A stretch of 52,295 nucleotides of DNA from Burkholderia lata (GCF_902499335.1 NZ_CABVQK010000027.1:1-52295), one strand, 5' to 3'. Positions 16,252 through 25,922 are shown, counted from the first letter of the stretch. Notes: generated from the sequence alone by a model not told the origin. Translations and numbers: made by a program.

Positions 16252-17205
16252 TTAGCTGCCTGAAACGTAGATATGCTTTACACCATCGGGGGTTTCCGTA
16301 TATCTCACGCCGTTCGCCGAGATCAACTGAGAGATGGGTTGACGGACTTCTGGTTTTGGAGGCTCGGTAGCACGGACGACGATGTCTTTTACATTTGTAG
16401 TCAGATCGCCGCGGACCCGCGTCACGGCGGCTTCGAGTGCCTGAAGGCTTGCAACGGTTCCGCCAATCTCGAATGTCCCGTCGCCGCGATATGCCACTTT
16501 GGCGCCGGCGATGCCCAGTGCATCCTGAATATTCTGGACGTCGTTCTCGGCGATACTGTATCGACGCTTGACGCGTGAAGGGTCGATATCGGCAAGCGCT
16601 TTGCGAACACGTGCATCTTCCGCATAGCTCGCGACCATGCCGGTGATGGAAGTATCGTCGCCCATGCGTTCGACGGCGAGACCTCGCACGTCTGCATGTA
16701 CCACTGCGCTGCGAATGCGTGCCGTGACGTCCACGGGAGCGGATGCTTTGGCGGGATGAGCCGGCCACAATGACAAGGAAGCTAGCAGGACCGCACAACA
16801 GGTTGTGACGCCGACGATCGCTGACCATCGTCGATAGTGGTGTCGCTCGGATGGCTGACTCTTTGCGGCTGGCGCGGCGAACATGGCCGACAGCAATTCC
16901 AGATCGCTGGGCCAACTGACATTCGCCGGTCCGATGCAAATCACGATATCGTCGAACTGCACGGGGACGAAGTCGTCGAGCGTCGTGCGATGGCTGATGT
17001 CGACGGTCGGGTCATTACCTGCAATGTGCTTGTTCTTGCGGATTTGAACAGATTCGTTGTCGGCAACGATGAGTTCGACGGTCGAGTCCGTCCAATCCGT
17101 GATCCGAATGTCGTCATCGCATCCCGAGCCGATCACGTGGATGCCGGGCGGCAAGTCGAGTTGGGCACCGGAATGAAATCCGGTGACTACGCGCAGTGAT
17201 TTCAT
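16252..17205 (-). CDS. sctD: T3SS inner-membrane ring protein SctD (HrpD5/HrpW type)
   Basis: The 317-residue product has an N-terminal FHA-like beta domain (about 1-110), a membrane segment at about 128-148 (SAIVGVTTCCAVLLASLSLWP) and a periplasmic part with BON-type repeats (about 155-315). This layout is diagnostic of SctD, which forms the outer of the two inner-membrane rings with SctJ. The ATG overlaps the stop codon of the upstream frame by ATGA, showing former translational coupling to hpaA. Because nested insertion sequences lie 350 bp upstream, transcription from the sctU promoter may no longer reach it. Confidence 0.88.
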   Translation of the reverse strand: MKSLRVVTGFHSGAQLDLPPGIHVIGSGCDDDIRITDWTDSTVELIVADNESVQIRKNKHIAGNDPTVDISHRTTLDDFVPVQFDDIVICIGPANVSWPSDLELLSAMFAAPAAKSQPSERHHYRRWSAIVGVTTCCAVLLASLSLWPAHPAKASAPVDVTARIRSAVVHADVRGLAVERMGDDTSITGMVASYAEDARVRKALADIDPSRVKRRYSIAENDVQNIQDALGIAGAKVAYRGDGTFEIGGTVASLQALEAAVTRVRGDLTTNVKDIVVRATEPPKPEVRQPISQLISANGVRYTETPDGVKHIYVSGS

Positions 17206-17504
17206 TGTGTTTGCGACGAATGAGAAGTTGGGACATCAGGCAAGATTCCTGACGCGCTGCGTCTTGCATTCACTGTAGTCAAGCGCCGGATTTTTTGTTC
17301 GCCGTGGTGCGCCACTTGTTGGAGGAATGCGAACCCATAGGCGAGAGACAGCGGGCCCGAGATCGACGGCATTTGTGCAGAGGCCGCGTGCGTGGCAAGA
17401 CTTTCGTGGCACGTCTCGGTGCTCTGGAGTTGACATCCACCTCCCCCTGGACCATCGGTCACCGCTGCGTGGAAAGGGGAATTTTCGACCCTGACCCAAG
17501 AAAT
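17202..17504 (-). pseudogene. hpaA: 3' fragment of the gene upstream of sctD (probable hpaA C-terminus)
   Basis: This open frame ends in a TGA that overlaps the sctD start (ATGA), the sign of a real gene end. It reads about 90-100 residues, including SLAYGFAFLQQVAHHGEQKI, and has no start codon with a ribosome-binding site. It would join the reading frame at 19190-20036 once the mobile elements at 17563-19189 are removed. The exact left edge is unclear; bases 17505-17562 belong to neither side clearly. Confidence 0.5.
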
Positions 17505-17562
17505 AGTCCGGTTTAAAAGTGGAGAAATTCGGCGTGATGTGTCCGAGCGGACACGAAGGCCA

Positions 17563-17987
17563 TGACCCTGCCTCGTTTTCACGTACAGCGACTCATGCGG
17601 CGATCAAGCTGGCCTCGTAGTCGACGGGGGTGAGGAAGTCGATCGAGGTATGCAGGCGTTGCCGATTGTAATAGCCCTCGATCCAATCGACGATATCCAG
17701 GTGGGCGTGGGCACGCGTTTCGTAGTGAGTCTGGTAGATTCTTTCGACCTTCAGCGTCTTGAAGAAGCTCTCCATCGGGGCGTTATCCCAGGCGTTGGCA
17801 CGGCGGCTCATCGAGACGTTTATCTTGAACGCGGTGGTCAATTTCCGGTACGCGCGACTGGCATATTGGGCTTCGCGATCGGAATGCAGCAGCAATCCCG
17901 ATGGCGGTTTGCGTTGCTAGCATGCGCTGCGCAACGCTTGGCAGACTAGATCCGCGTTGATCCGCTCGGACATCGACCAGCCGACGA
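17563..17987 (-). mobile_element. IS3-family remnant, orfB 3' part and terminus
   Basis: The element end starts with TGACCCTGCCTCGTTTTCAC, shared with the element at the right window edge (52170 onward). It encodes the end of an IS3 OrfB: GWSMSERINADLVCQALRSAC, an in-frame TAG at about 17918-17920, then LLLHSDREAQYASRAYRKL and the catalytic-core end (about 17593-17892). The DRE in place of DRG and the TAG show it is dead. The 5' portion is lost where IS copy 1 begins. Confidence 0.75.
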
Positions 17988-18050
17988 TGAGAGGTGGGTC
18001 TGCTCGTTCGGACAGTATTCTGAGATTTTTAAGTGGAACGTCCGAGGCAA

Positions 18051-18795
18051 TCATGCTGCCGATTTGATCGCAGGCAGCGTCGCGAAGTATGCCTCGTCCG
18101 GCGTCTGATCCTTCTGGCTCGAATGGGGCCGTTTCCGGTTGTACAGATCGATGTATTCGCCGATGGAGCGCCGGGCGTGGCTGACCGACTCGTACGCTTT
18201 CAAATAGACTTCTTCGTACTTGATGCTGCGCCAGACCCGCTCGACGAACACGTTGTCGCGCCAGGCCCCTTTGCCGTCCATCGACAGCCGCACGCCACGG
18301 CCCAGCACGGAGTGCCTCGACGGCGTGCGAGGCTTCCAGCGTGATGGCAACCCGATGCGCGAGAATCTTGCGGCTCGCCCAGTCCACCACGGCCGTCAGA
18401 TAGACGAAGCCCCGCGCCATCGGAATGTAGGTCGTGTCGAGCGCGAACACCTGGTTGGCGCGCTGGATCTTCATGCCGCGCAGCAGGTACGGCCAGATCT
18501 TGTGCTGCGCGTTGCGCCGGCTCGTGTTTGGCCTGCAGTACAGCGCCTCCACGCCCATGCGCTTCATCAGCGTGCGCACGCGGCGGCGACCCACTTCATG
18601 ACTTTCCCGACGCAACAGGCGCGCCAGCATCCGCGCCCCGGCAAATGGAAACTCCATGTGCAGTTCGTCGATGCGGCGCATCAGCAGTTGATCGGCCTGG
18701 CTGACCGACTGAGATTGGTAATACGCGCTCGATCTCGCGATGTCGACGAGTTTCGTCTGTCGCGAAACCGGCAGCGCATGCGCACGGTCGATCAT
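18051..18795 (-). pseudogene. IS3 OrfB transposase, copy 1 (deleted in the catalytic core)
   Basis: The first 160 or so residues are intact, with the HTH-21-like region (HMEFPFAGARMLARLLRRE) and the first catalytic aspartate (ALDTTYIPM). After HAVEAL, about 86 nt are missing relative to copy 2, including the codons for NTDQGSQF, the second catalytic aspartate. Downstream the frame changes. The C-terminus (NVFVERVWRSIKYEEVYLK to the TGA at 18051) is otherwise intact. It cannot be an active DDE transposase. Confidence 0.85.
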
Positions 18796-19100
18796 CGCTT
18801 TACGCTCAGCAGTCCGGCCTTGCCGAGCGCTCCGGACAAAAAATCATTCTCCAGCGTCAACTGGCCGATCTTCGCATGCAGCGTCTTTACGTCCACGGGC
18901 GGCTCAGTTGACGGCGACCCAGCCGTACCGAACACATCGGCCGCACGCTCCTGCAACTGCCGTTTCCATTCCGTGATCTGGTTCGGATGCACATCGAACT
19001 GCTGCGCCAGTTCGGCCAGTGTGCGCTCGCCCTTGACTGCCGCCAGAGCCACTTTCGCTTTGAACGCCGCTGAGTGCGTGCGTCGGGTTCGTTTCGTCAT
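18792..19100 (-). CDS. IS3 OrfA, copy 1
   Basis: The 102-residue product has an HTH (FKAKVALAAVKGERTLAELA) and a leucine-zipper-like C-terminus (LHAKIGQLTLENDFLSGAL). It overlaps orfB by 4 bp, as in IS3 elements that make OrfAB by -1 frameshifting. It is nearly identical to the OrfA at 45581-45889. Confidence 0.9.
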   Translation of the reverse strand: MTKRTRRTHSAAFKAKVALAAVKGERTLAELAQQFDVHPNQITEWKRQLQERAADVFGTAGSPSTEPPVDVKTLHAKIGQLTLENDFLSGALGKAGLLSVKR

Positions 19101-19189
19101 TTCCTCGGTTCCTTTGCCTGCATTATCGCTGGCTCAGGCCCCGGCCGATCCACTTATCCGATTGTCCGAATTTGCGCGGCCACCTCTCA

Positions 19190-20036
19190 CTGATGCTGCG
19201 CGCCGCAACGCGAGCAGGCGCGCAAGCGCATTCTCGCGTTGCATTGGGGGCGTTGGTCGACAGATATTCAGCACCAAAAGTCCCACGAGCGCGTTGAGAT
19301 GTTGAACGCGTTCATGTGGCGAATCCCGGTTTCCACTGTGTGTGGCGGATGATGCACGCTCTGCGACGATACGGCGAAACATATCGTTCAGTGTCGATAC
19401 TGAGTCTACGGAAGGCACATCCGAGCGTCGATTCGCCGCAATCAGATCGATCAGGAACGTGTATATGTCTATTCTGATAGAGCGGCGCGGATTCGCTGCG
19501 AGTGAATCCCGTATTTCGAGAAGCTCGCTGATCGATGTTTCGAGCAGCGCGTCGTTCCTTTGTCCCGAGGGGTGAGCGATGGCTAAAGCGGTGCGCTTCC
19601 GTTCGAGCCGATGTTCTGCTTTGCGAGACGTAAAGGCTGGCTCGCGCTGACCCGTCGATTCGGAATCGATGTCGAGAGGCGCGAGAAGCTGGTGCGATCG
19701 CCTTTGACCGTCGCGGTGATCGTCGGAATCGATTGTGCACGGGAACTCACCCAGGTGGTCGTCGATATCATCCGTGATGTTGCACGCGTACTCGGCATCA
19801 AGATGATTAGTGTTTTTCGGGACCATGCGGGTGCGTGCGAGCGCAACTCTCATCTGTCGGGCGCGGGCTGCACTCGTGGCCGTCGCATTGCACCGTCCGC
19901 TCGCGTGGCCAAATTTCACGAGGCCCTGGTACAGCACCGCGGATGGTGTGCTACAGCCCGAAGTCAGGCTACTGTCGTCGTTGTCCGTGATGGAGGGGGC
20001 CGGAGGACGTGGGCTTCGACTGGTCGGGATCTTCAA
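19190..20036 (-). pseudogene. hpaA: HpaA-position T3SS gene, 5' part, cut by an IS
   Basis: The open frame runs without a stop from a TTG that overlaps the sctS stop (TTGA) to the IS end at 19189, about 282 residues, then continues a few codons into the IS to 19134. It is arginine- and serine-rich in the first 130 residues and helical later (ALLETSISELLEIRDSLAA, EHVQHLNALVGLLVL-type stretch). In Xanthomonas the gene between sctS and sctD is hpaA, which encodes a secreted control protein that works with HpaB. The position supports that name; sequence similarity cannot be tested here. The matching 3' end is at 17202. Confidence 0.55.
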
Positions 20037-20296
20037 CTTGGCACCGCCATTTGCATGATTTCCGTTGCGAGGCGCAGGATGGCGGAACCCGATGTTGGCG
20101 CCGTGACCATCACGGCTATCATCGCTGCGATGAGCTTGACTGCGTGAGATAGGGTCTGGTCCTGAATCGAGGTCACCGCCTGCAGAAAGGAGATGGCCAG
20201 GCCGACCAGCGCAGCCACGGCGACGATCGGTAGCGAAACGTACATGCACAGCAGCATGCCTCGTGTCGTATAGTCAACTAGCGTATTCATGTCCAT
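20033..20296 (-). CDS. sctS: T3SS export gate protein SctS (HrcS)
   Basis: The 87-residue product has two membrane segments (about 14-40 and 52-75) and the conserved QAVTSIQDQTLSHAVKLIA loop of SctS/FliQ. It forms the export gate with SctR and SctT. The ATG at 20296 is chosen because AGGA lies eight bases upstream; an earlier TTG would overlap nothing useful. It follows sctR by 15 bp. Confidence 0.92.
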   Translation of the reverse strand: MDMNTLVDYTTRGMLLCMYVSLPIVAVAALVGLAISFLQAVTSIQDQTLSHAVKLIAAMIAVMVTAPTSGSAILRLATEIMQMAVPS

Positions 20297-20311
20297 GACG
20301 TGTCCTCGCAA

Positions 20312-20962
20312 TCAGCGGAAGCTGACGATCAATCCGTGAATCAAGGTCGACCACCCATCCATGACGACGAAAAGCAGAAGCTTGAAGGGAATTGCAACGT
20401 TGGTTGGGTTCACCTGGTTCAGCCCCATCGCAAGTAGGACATTGGCGATCACGAGATCAATCACGATGAAGGCGATGTAGAGTAGGAAGCCGATTTTGAA
20501 CGCCTCGGTGAGCTGCGCCAGCGCGAATGCAGGCGCGAGAACGATCAGGTCATTCTCTTGCAACGCGGCAGCAGCCTCCTTCGGCCACACGACCGACGCC
20601 GAGCGAAGGAAGAAACGCTTCTCCCGTGTGGCGGCATGCTTGTCGAGGAACTCACGAAACGGTTCGCGTGCGTTTTCGAGAAACCGGATCATCACCTCGG
20701 AAGAGGTGCTCACTGAGCGTTTGTCGTCAAAATCCCGTAGTGCCGACATGCCGACAGGTGCCATCACGTAGATGGAAACTAGTATCGCGATGCCATTAAT
20801 CACCATGTTGGGCGGAACCTGCTGAACGCCCAGTGCATTTCGCAGCAGGCCGAGCACGACCACGATCTTTGCGTAGGACGTTACGACCATCGCGACGAAC
20901 GGCACCAGGCTGATCAGTACGACGGCGACCAGCAGCCCGGTAATGTCACCGGCCTGAATCAT
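20312..20962 (-). CDS. sctR: T3SS export gate protein SctR (HrcR)
   Basis: The 216-residue product carries the SctR/FliP signatures SYAKIVVVLGLLRNALGVQQ and PPNMVINGIAILVSI, plus four membrane segments and the final MDGWSTLIHGLI. The ATG at 20962 aligns with the usual family start (MIQAGDITG) and overlaps the sctQ end by 17 bp; an ATG at 21025 would add 21 atypical residues. It forms the core of the export gate. Confidence 0.93.
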   Translation of the reverse strand: MIQAGDITGLLVAVVLISLVPFVAMVVTSYAKIVVVLGLLRNALGVQQVPPNMVINGIAILVSIYVMAPVGMSALRDFDDKRSVSTSSEVMIRFLENAREPFREFLDKHAATREKRFFLRSASVVWPKEAAAALQENDLIVLAPAFALAQLTEAFKIGFLLYIAFIVIDLVIANVLLAMGLNQVNPTNVAIPFKLLLFVVMDGWSTLIHGLIVSFR

Positions 20963-22106
20963 CGCGCTGGGCCATCTGGAGAATACGGACGCCGAGATGC
21001 TCGCCAACGGTAACGAGCTCACCATGGCCGATTAATTGACCGTATGCAATCAGACGAACCTGCATCTCGGACGGGGAGCGCAATAGTTCGATCACGTAAC
21101 CCGCGCGCAATGCCGCCAACTGGTCAATGGGAAGCGCAATCGTGTCGATCTCGAAGTTGACCGGCAGTTCGAGTGCGCCGACGTCGACGGGATCGGTACG
21201 ATCCGGTACGTCAATGCAGGTGTGGTCGGATTCTTGTTCCATGAAAGGATCCTTGAGAAGGATGGCGGTTCGACCGTCGAATTTCACCGATGCGAGGAGT
21301 CGCGTTCGGCGTGGCGTACCCCAGGTTGCAACTGTGCGGAACGGCACGCCGGCAACACGAAGGGCGGGTTCGATCGCGCCCAGTAGTACGTCGCCGGGTA
21401 CTAGGCTGCGCAGGACCGCGGTTCGAAAAGATTTCGCACCGATACGCAATTGGCCAGGAACTGGAACGGATGCCACGGGAGCAGCGTGCCGGGGTGAGAT
21501 GGCGCGCAACAGCTGTTCCGCTTCGTTGACGAAGGCGTGATTCAGCGCGACTCTGGCTCGGTGCCGTTCTCCGTTCAACAGAAACGTGAGCGACGCGAAC
21601 GATGCTGCGCCATGCCGATCCGATTGGGCATCGCCGTGCTCCCGCGTGATCGACGCGACCTGCCAGCCGGCGAACCCGACTCGCTCCAGGTTGGCTGTCA
21701 ACGGCTCGAGCAGTGCGCGCGCGAGCGCATCGCGCAACCCGCGTTCGTCGGCATCCGCCGAATCGACGGGATGTGCCACGACCGACAGCGGAGGATGAGC
21801 GGCGAGATCGAATTCGATCGACAGCGTTTCCGTCTGGCGGACCAGCGTGATCAAGCCGCGGTCAGAAAATGGCGTTGCCGACTCGGAGCTGTGGCTAGCG
21901 TCGCCGATCGACACGCGCCAATCGGTCAAGCCGGGCAGCCGGCCCATCAGTGCGTCCCACCGGGCGTCGAAAATCGACCGCGCGGCACGGGCGTCGTCGT
22001 GGGCGATGTCCGCAAGTCGCAGCGACGCGGCCAGAGGCGACGCGTCGTCCGGATTCGACAGCACATGCGCGACGGGAGAGTGAGGGGTCATGCGTGCCCA
22101 GGTCAT
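20946..22106 (-). CDS. sctQ: T3SS cytoplasmic C-ring/sorting-platform protein SctQ (HrcQ)
   Basis: The 386-residue product ends in a SPOA/FliN-type domain (about 300-380: LPVNFEIDTIALPIDQLAAL, GYVIELL, GELVTVGEHLGVRI). An earlier SPOA-like half lies around 205-290. The N-terminal 180 residues are divergent, as is normal for SctQ. It is slightly longer than most HrcQ proteins. It would build the cytoplasmic sorting platform with SctK and SctL. A second ATG at 22091 is possible. Confidence 0.88.
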   Translation of the reverse strand: MTWARMTPHSPVAHVLSNPDDASPLAASLRLADIAHDDARAARSIFDARWDALMGRLPGLTDWRVSIGDASHSSESATPFSDRGLITLVRQTETLSIEFDLAAHPPLSVVAHPVDSADADERGLRDALARALLEPLTANLERVGFAGWQVASITREHGDAQSDRHGAASFASLTFLLNGERHRARVALNHAFVNEAEQLLRAISPRHAAPVASVPVPGQLRIGAKSFRTAVLRSLVPGDVLLGAIEPALRVAGVPFRTVATWGTPRRTRLLASVKFDGRTAILLKDPFMEQESDHTCIDVPDRTDPVDVGALELPVNFEIDTIALPIDQLAALRAGYVIELLRSPSEMQVRLIAYGQLIGHGELVTVGEHLGVRILQMAQRDDSGR

Positions 22107-22163
22107 GGATCGTGGTGTCGGAAGAGCGTGAGCCGTTGGTGAGCGTCTTGACTAGACATGGGA

Positions 22164-22742
22164 TCAACGAATAGTCAGGAACACGTCCTTTGATCGTCCC
22201 AGTGCGTGCAGCGATACGCGTAGTGCTTGCTCGAGTTCGTCCAGATGAGCGGTGAGGAATTGCCGCGTAGCCGGATCGCGGGTTTCGAAGGCCAACGAGA
22301 GGTCGAAGTGCGACAGCGATAGATTCAGCGTTGTCGAGGCCAGAATGCGTTCGTCAAGCACCAGTCTTGCGTTCCAGTTCCCGGCAAGCCGTATCGCATC
22401 GCTGCTGCAAAATTGCGCCATCTGATGAACGAAGGGCGTCATCGATTCACGAAAGCGATCACGTTCTGGCACGAAGGCCCGTGCCCCGGTCGCGAACGCC
22501 CCGGCCGCCATTTCATCGGGAATGTTATGCGACGTCCCTTGCCGTTCCGGTGGAACGGGATGCGTCCACGCCGAAGGCCCTGCTGGTGGTTCAACCGTCC
22601 AGGCCAATGGTTCAGCGGCGCTAGAGGGAGCCGCATCGTCGTACGACCGTTTTACGGTCGCGTCGCGCGATGACGGGTATGTGAGTGGCCGGCGACGCGC
22701 ATCGGTCGTGACTGGCAGGTTTGAGACAGAGGGGGTGGTCAT
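22164..22742 (-). CDS. sctP: T3SS substrate-switch protein SctP (HpaC/HpaP type)
   Basis: The 192-residue product has a disordered, proline/serine-rich N-terminal half and a folded C-terminal half (NARLVLDERILASTTLNLSL, LSLAFETRDPATRQFL), as in the T3S4 domain of HpaC/HrpP. SctP proteins control needle or pilus length and the switch to later substrates. It lies between sctV and sctQ, exactly the hpaP/hpaC position. Sequence conservation in the family is low, so synteny carries much of the weight. Confidence 0.7.
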   Translation of the reverse strand: MTTPSVSNLPVTTDARRRPLTYPSSRDATVKRSYDDAAPSSAAEPLAWTVEPPAGPSAWTHPVPPERQGTSHNIPDEMAAGAFATGARAFVPERDRFRESMTPFVHQMAQFCSSDAIRLAGNWNARLVLDERILASTTLNLSLSHFDLSLAFETRDPATRQFLTAHLDELEQALRVSLHALGRSKDVFLTIR

Positions 22743-22766
22743 TGATCGACAATCCTTGAGTGGCTA

Positions 22767-24815
22767 TCACAACGCGCTTACGTGGCCGAGTGACCTCAGC
22801 TCGACATGTTTGTTGAGTTCTTGGTATGAATAAACCGGAAGCCAGTTCAGGCGCTCTTCGATCATGCGTCTCACGTAGCGACGAATATCCATCGACGTGA
22901 CGACGGCAACTTTTTCATCGGATGCTTCGCTCGCCAGCGACTGGATCCTGTCGGTGAGAAGGTGAATCTCGTCTGGCGACAACGCGAGAAAGTTGCCGGT
23001 TGGCGTCTGTTTGATCGCATGCCGGATATGCTGTTCGAGTTCGGGATCGAGCAGGATCGCCGACAGATGCCGCCCCCCTTGCGTTGCGCGATGCGCGAGG
23101 AAGTGCGCGAGATCACCGCGAACGTATTCTGTCAGCATCAGGACGTCTTTCTCTCTTGGACCCCACACGACCAGACTCTCGAGGATATTGCGCATGTTCC
23201 GGATCGAGACCTGCTCCTCGAGCAGGCGACGCAGTACGTCGGCGATACGCTGGACCGGTAGCCCCTTGTGCACTTCGGCGACCAGTCCCGGATACTCGAC
23301 GCTCGCCTGCGCGAGTATCCGCTGCGTTTCCTGAATGCCGACGAAGAGCGCCGCGTGCTGTCGCAACAGCTCCGCGCATGCGTGTGCGAGGACTTGTTCA
23401 CTTTGCCAGACTGTTACTCCTGCCGATGAGCGTTCTTCCTTCAGCCAGCATGTATCGGGGCCTCCTGGATGGATGGGCGAACGGATCTCGGCATCGGCGA
23501 TCTCGCGGTCCGTTGAATCACGTGGGGCAATCATCACCATGTGGGGCGGCAGCTCGATCTCCCAGTGCGGCACGTCGAAGAGCATCAATTCGCAGGTGGA
23601 TGCGGGCAGCGCGTCGCTGGTCCAGAACACGATCCCCGGGAAAGGCAGTCCGAGCTCCTCTTCCAGCGACGCGCGCTGCTTGTCGAATGCCGCCGAAAGT
23701 GCGTCCGGGGAAAGGCGTGAGACGAGATCGCTGGAGACGCGTACGCCGACCGGGCAGGTGAATTGTGGCGCGCGCGGCATGATCTCCTGAATCTCGACGC
23801 TCGGGCCGGCGCGTTGCGTCGAACCGCCGGTGCGGGATTGTGCAACGCCACCCCGTTTGGCGAGATGCCTGCTGAAGATGAATAGAACGATTGCGAGGCA
23901 GATGAACATCAGCGACGGAAAGCCGGGAACCGCGGCGAAGCCGAGGATCATCGCACCCGAAACGGCGAGTGCGCGGGCGTTACCGCTCAGTTGGTGCCCG
24001 ATTTGCGCGCCGAGCGAAACGGGCTTCGATTCGCGCTCGTCGGAAACGCGTGTGGTCATGACACCTGCGGCGACCGATAGCAATAGTGACGGGATTTGCG
24101 AGACCATCGCGTCGCCGATCGACAGGATCGAGAATCGGTCGGCCGCCTCGCCGGCGGACATGTCGTGATAGGCGATGCCCACGGCGACGCCGGCCACTAT
24201 ATTGATGAGTGTGATGACTAACCCGGCAATCGCGTCGCCTTTCACGAACTTCATCGCACCGTCCATGCTGCCGTAAAGCTGACTCTCGGTCGCAAGCGTC
24301 GCGCGCTTGCTGCGCGCTTCGTCCGGCGTGATCAGACCGGCGCGGAGGTCGGCGTCGATACTCATCTGCTTGCCGGGCATCGCATCGAGCGTGAAGCGTG
24401 CGCTGACTTCGGCGACACGCTCTGAGCCCTTTGCGATGACTATGAACTGCACCGTGGCGATGATCACGAATACGACGAGGCCGACGACGAGATTTCCGCC
24501 CACCACCAGCATGCCGAAGCTTTCGATGATGTGACCGGCATCGGCGTGCAGGAGGATCGATTTGGTCGATGCGATGTTGAGCGACAGCCGGAACAGTGTG
24601 GTGAACAGCAGCAGCGACGGAAACGATGACAGTGCGATCACGTTCGGCATGTACATCGAGACCATCAGCAATGTGACGCTGATCGCGATGTTGATGGCCA
24701 GCAGGATATCGATCCATGTCGTCGGCAGCGGCAGGATCATCAGCGCGATGATCGCGATTAGGAGCGCCGCGATGCCGATCTCGCCGCCGGCCGGTAACTT
24801 GAGAGATTTCCACAT
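22767..24815 (-). CDS. sctV: T3SS export apparatus protein SctV (HrcV)
   Basis: The 682-residue product has about eight membrane segments in the first 320 residues, the FHIPEP-family loop signatures (PGKQMSIDADLRAGLI, ARSKRATLATESQLYGSMDG) and a large cytoplasmic domain (about 350-682) with LSPDEIHLL and VVTSMDIRRYVRRMIE. It forms a nonameric ring that receives substrates. Length and motifs are those of a full HrcV. It follows sctU by 18 bp. Confidence 0.95.
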   Translation of the reverse strand: MWKSLKLPAGGEIGIAALLIAIIALMILPLPTTWIDILLAINIAISVTLLMVSMYMPNVIALSSFPSLLLFTTLFRLSLNIASTKSILLHADAGHIIESFGMLVVGGNLVVGLVVFVIIATVQFIVIAKGSERVAEVSARFTLDAMPGKQMSIDADLRAGLITPDEARSKRATLATESQLYGSMDGAMKFVKGDAIAGLVITLINIVAGVAVGIAYHDMSAGEAADRFSILSIGDAMVSQIPSLLLSVAAGVMTTRVSDERESKPVSLGAQIGHQLSGNARALAVSGAMILGFAAVPGFPSLMFICLAIVLFIFSRHLAKRGGVAQSRTGGSTQRAGPSVEIQEIMPRAPQFTCPVGVRVSSDLVSRLSPDALSAAFDKQRASLEEELGLPFPGIVFWTSDALPASTCELMLFDVPHWEIELPPHMVMIAPRDSTDREIADAEIRSPIHPGGPDTCWLKEERSSAGVTVWQSEQVLAHACAELLRQHAALFVGIQETQRILAQASVEYPGLVAEVHKGLPVQRIADVLRRLLEEQVSIRNMRNILESLVVWGPREKDVLMLTEYVRGDLAHFLAHRATQGGRHLSAILLDPELEQHIRHAIKQTPTGNFLALSPDEIHLLTDRIQSLASEASDEKVAVVTSMDIRRYVRRMIEERLNWLPVYSYQELNKHVELRSLGHVSAL

Positions 24816-24833
24816 GGCTGTTCCGTCCGGGAA

Positions 24834-25922
24834 TCAATTCGCGGAGGCGACCGACGGTACGTCGTCCCGCTCGCCTCTTGCGCCCAGGGCGTCGACCCAG
24901 CGCAGGATCGCGGCGACGGTTTCATGCAGTTCCATCGGTATCGGCCCACCAAGATCGATCTTGTAGAGCGCGCGAGCGACCGGCGGATTGCCGACGACGG
25001 GTGTACCCGTTTCTTCCGCGTAGCGGCGGATCAACGCAGCGGCATCGTCCGTGCCTTTCTCGATCACGCGCGGCAATGGATGTTCGTGCGGGGCATAACG
25101 CACCGCAACGGCGAAATGGGTTGGATTGACGAGAACTACGTTAGCGAGCCCGACCGCCCGCTTCTTCTCAGGCGCCGAGGTGGCGAGCTCACGAGCTAGA
25201 CGCAGACGTTCGCCCTTGATCAACGGATCGCCTTCCTGTTGCTTGTACTCGCGCTTGATATCGTCCTTGCTCATCCTCATTTGACGAATGAACATGATTT
25301 TCTGAAGCTTTAGGTCCACCGCGCCTACGATAACGAATACAAGGCAGGCGATCACGATTAATTTCAGCGACAGGGTCCAGAACATTGTCGACAACCCGGT
25401 CAGCGGTTGATGGAGCGAACCGACGATGAGCGGGAAGAGGCCGGACAGTGTGTACCACATAACTCCACCGACGAGGAGCGCCTTGACGATGGCCTTGATC
25501 AATTCGATCACGGTCCGAAGCGAAAAAACCCGCTTGAGACCCGCCGCCGGATTGACGTTGTCGAGCTTCGGCATGACGGGCTTCATCGCAATGACCACGC
25601 CGACCTGGGCAAACGAAGTGACGGTGGCGGCTAGCGCACTTGCCAAGATGCAGGGCACAACGACGGAAAGTGCATGCATGCCAATTTTGTAAAGCGAATC
25701 AGTGAGTGCGTCCGGTTCTGCGTCGCTCTGGGAAAAATCGAGCGCAACGGCGACAATGCCGCGAACCATGTCCCCGAACCGATGCCCCGCGAACCACAGC
25801 AGTGCTGCGACACACGACATGGCCAGCGCGTCACTGACATCGACGCTTTTCGAGGTCTGGCCGTCCTTGCGTGCGTCACGCAGGCGCTTGGGTGTCGGGA
25901 GTTCGGTTTTTTCGCCACTCAT
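24834..25922 (-). CDS. sctU: T3SS autoprotease and switch protein SctU (HrcU)
   Basis: The 362-residue product opens with SGEKTELPTPKRLRDARKDG, has four membrane segments (about 30-215) and a cytoplasmic domain with the self-cleavage site NPTH at residues 266-269. That cleavage is required for substrate switching in the family. The ATG at 25922 gives the canonical N-terminus. It is the first gene of the leftward operon; the divergent hrpB1 operon starts 290 bp away. Confidence 0.95.
   Translation of the reverse strand: MSGEKTELPTPKRLRDARKDGQTSKSVDVSDALAMSCVAALLWFAGHRFGDMVRGIVAVALDFSQSDAEPDALTDSLYKIGMHALSVVVPCILASALAATVTSFAQVGVVIAMKPVMPKLDNVNPAAGLKRVFSLRTVIELIKAIVKALLVGGVMWYTLSGLFPLIVGSLHQPLTGLSTMFWTLSLKLIVIACLVFVIVGAVDLKLQKIMFIRQMRMSKDDIKREYKQQEGDPLIKGERLRLARELATSAPEKKRAVGLANVVLVNPTHFAVAVRYAPHEHPLPRVIEKGTDDAAALIRRYAEETGTPVVGNPPVARALYKIDLGGPIPMELHETVAAILRWVDALGARGERDDVPSVASAN

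Larger units (their letters stand above)
17988..19189 (-). mobile_element. IS3-family element, copy 1, with an internal deletion
   Basis: The ends are TGAGAGGTGG (17988) and CCACCTCTCA (19189), with TTCGGACA/TGTCCGAA further in, giving imperfect inverted repeats of about 27 bp. The length is 1202 bp against about 1285 bp for the related copy 2 without its intron, owing to a net loss of about 86 bp in orfB. It is inserted at the junction between an older IS3 remnant and the hpaA gene. No target duplication is evident. Confidence 0.8.

Noticed and set aside
19134..19189. Extension of the hpaA 5' frame into the IS to a stop at 19134
   Set aside because: The sequence is the IS terminal repeat; the apparent C-terminus is a fusion artefact, not part of the gene.
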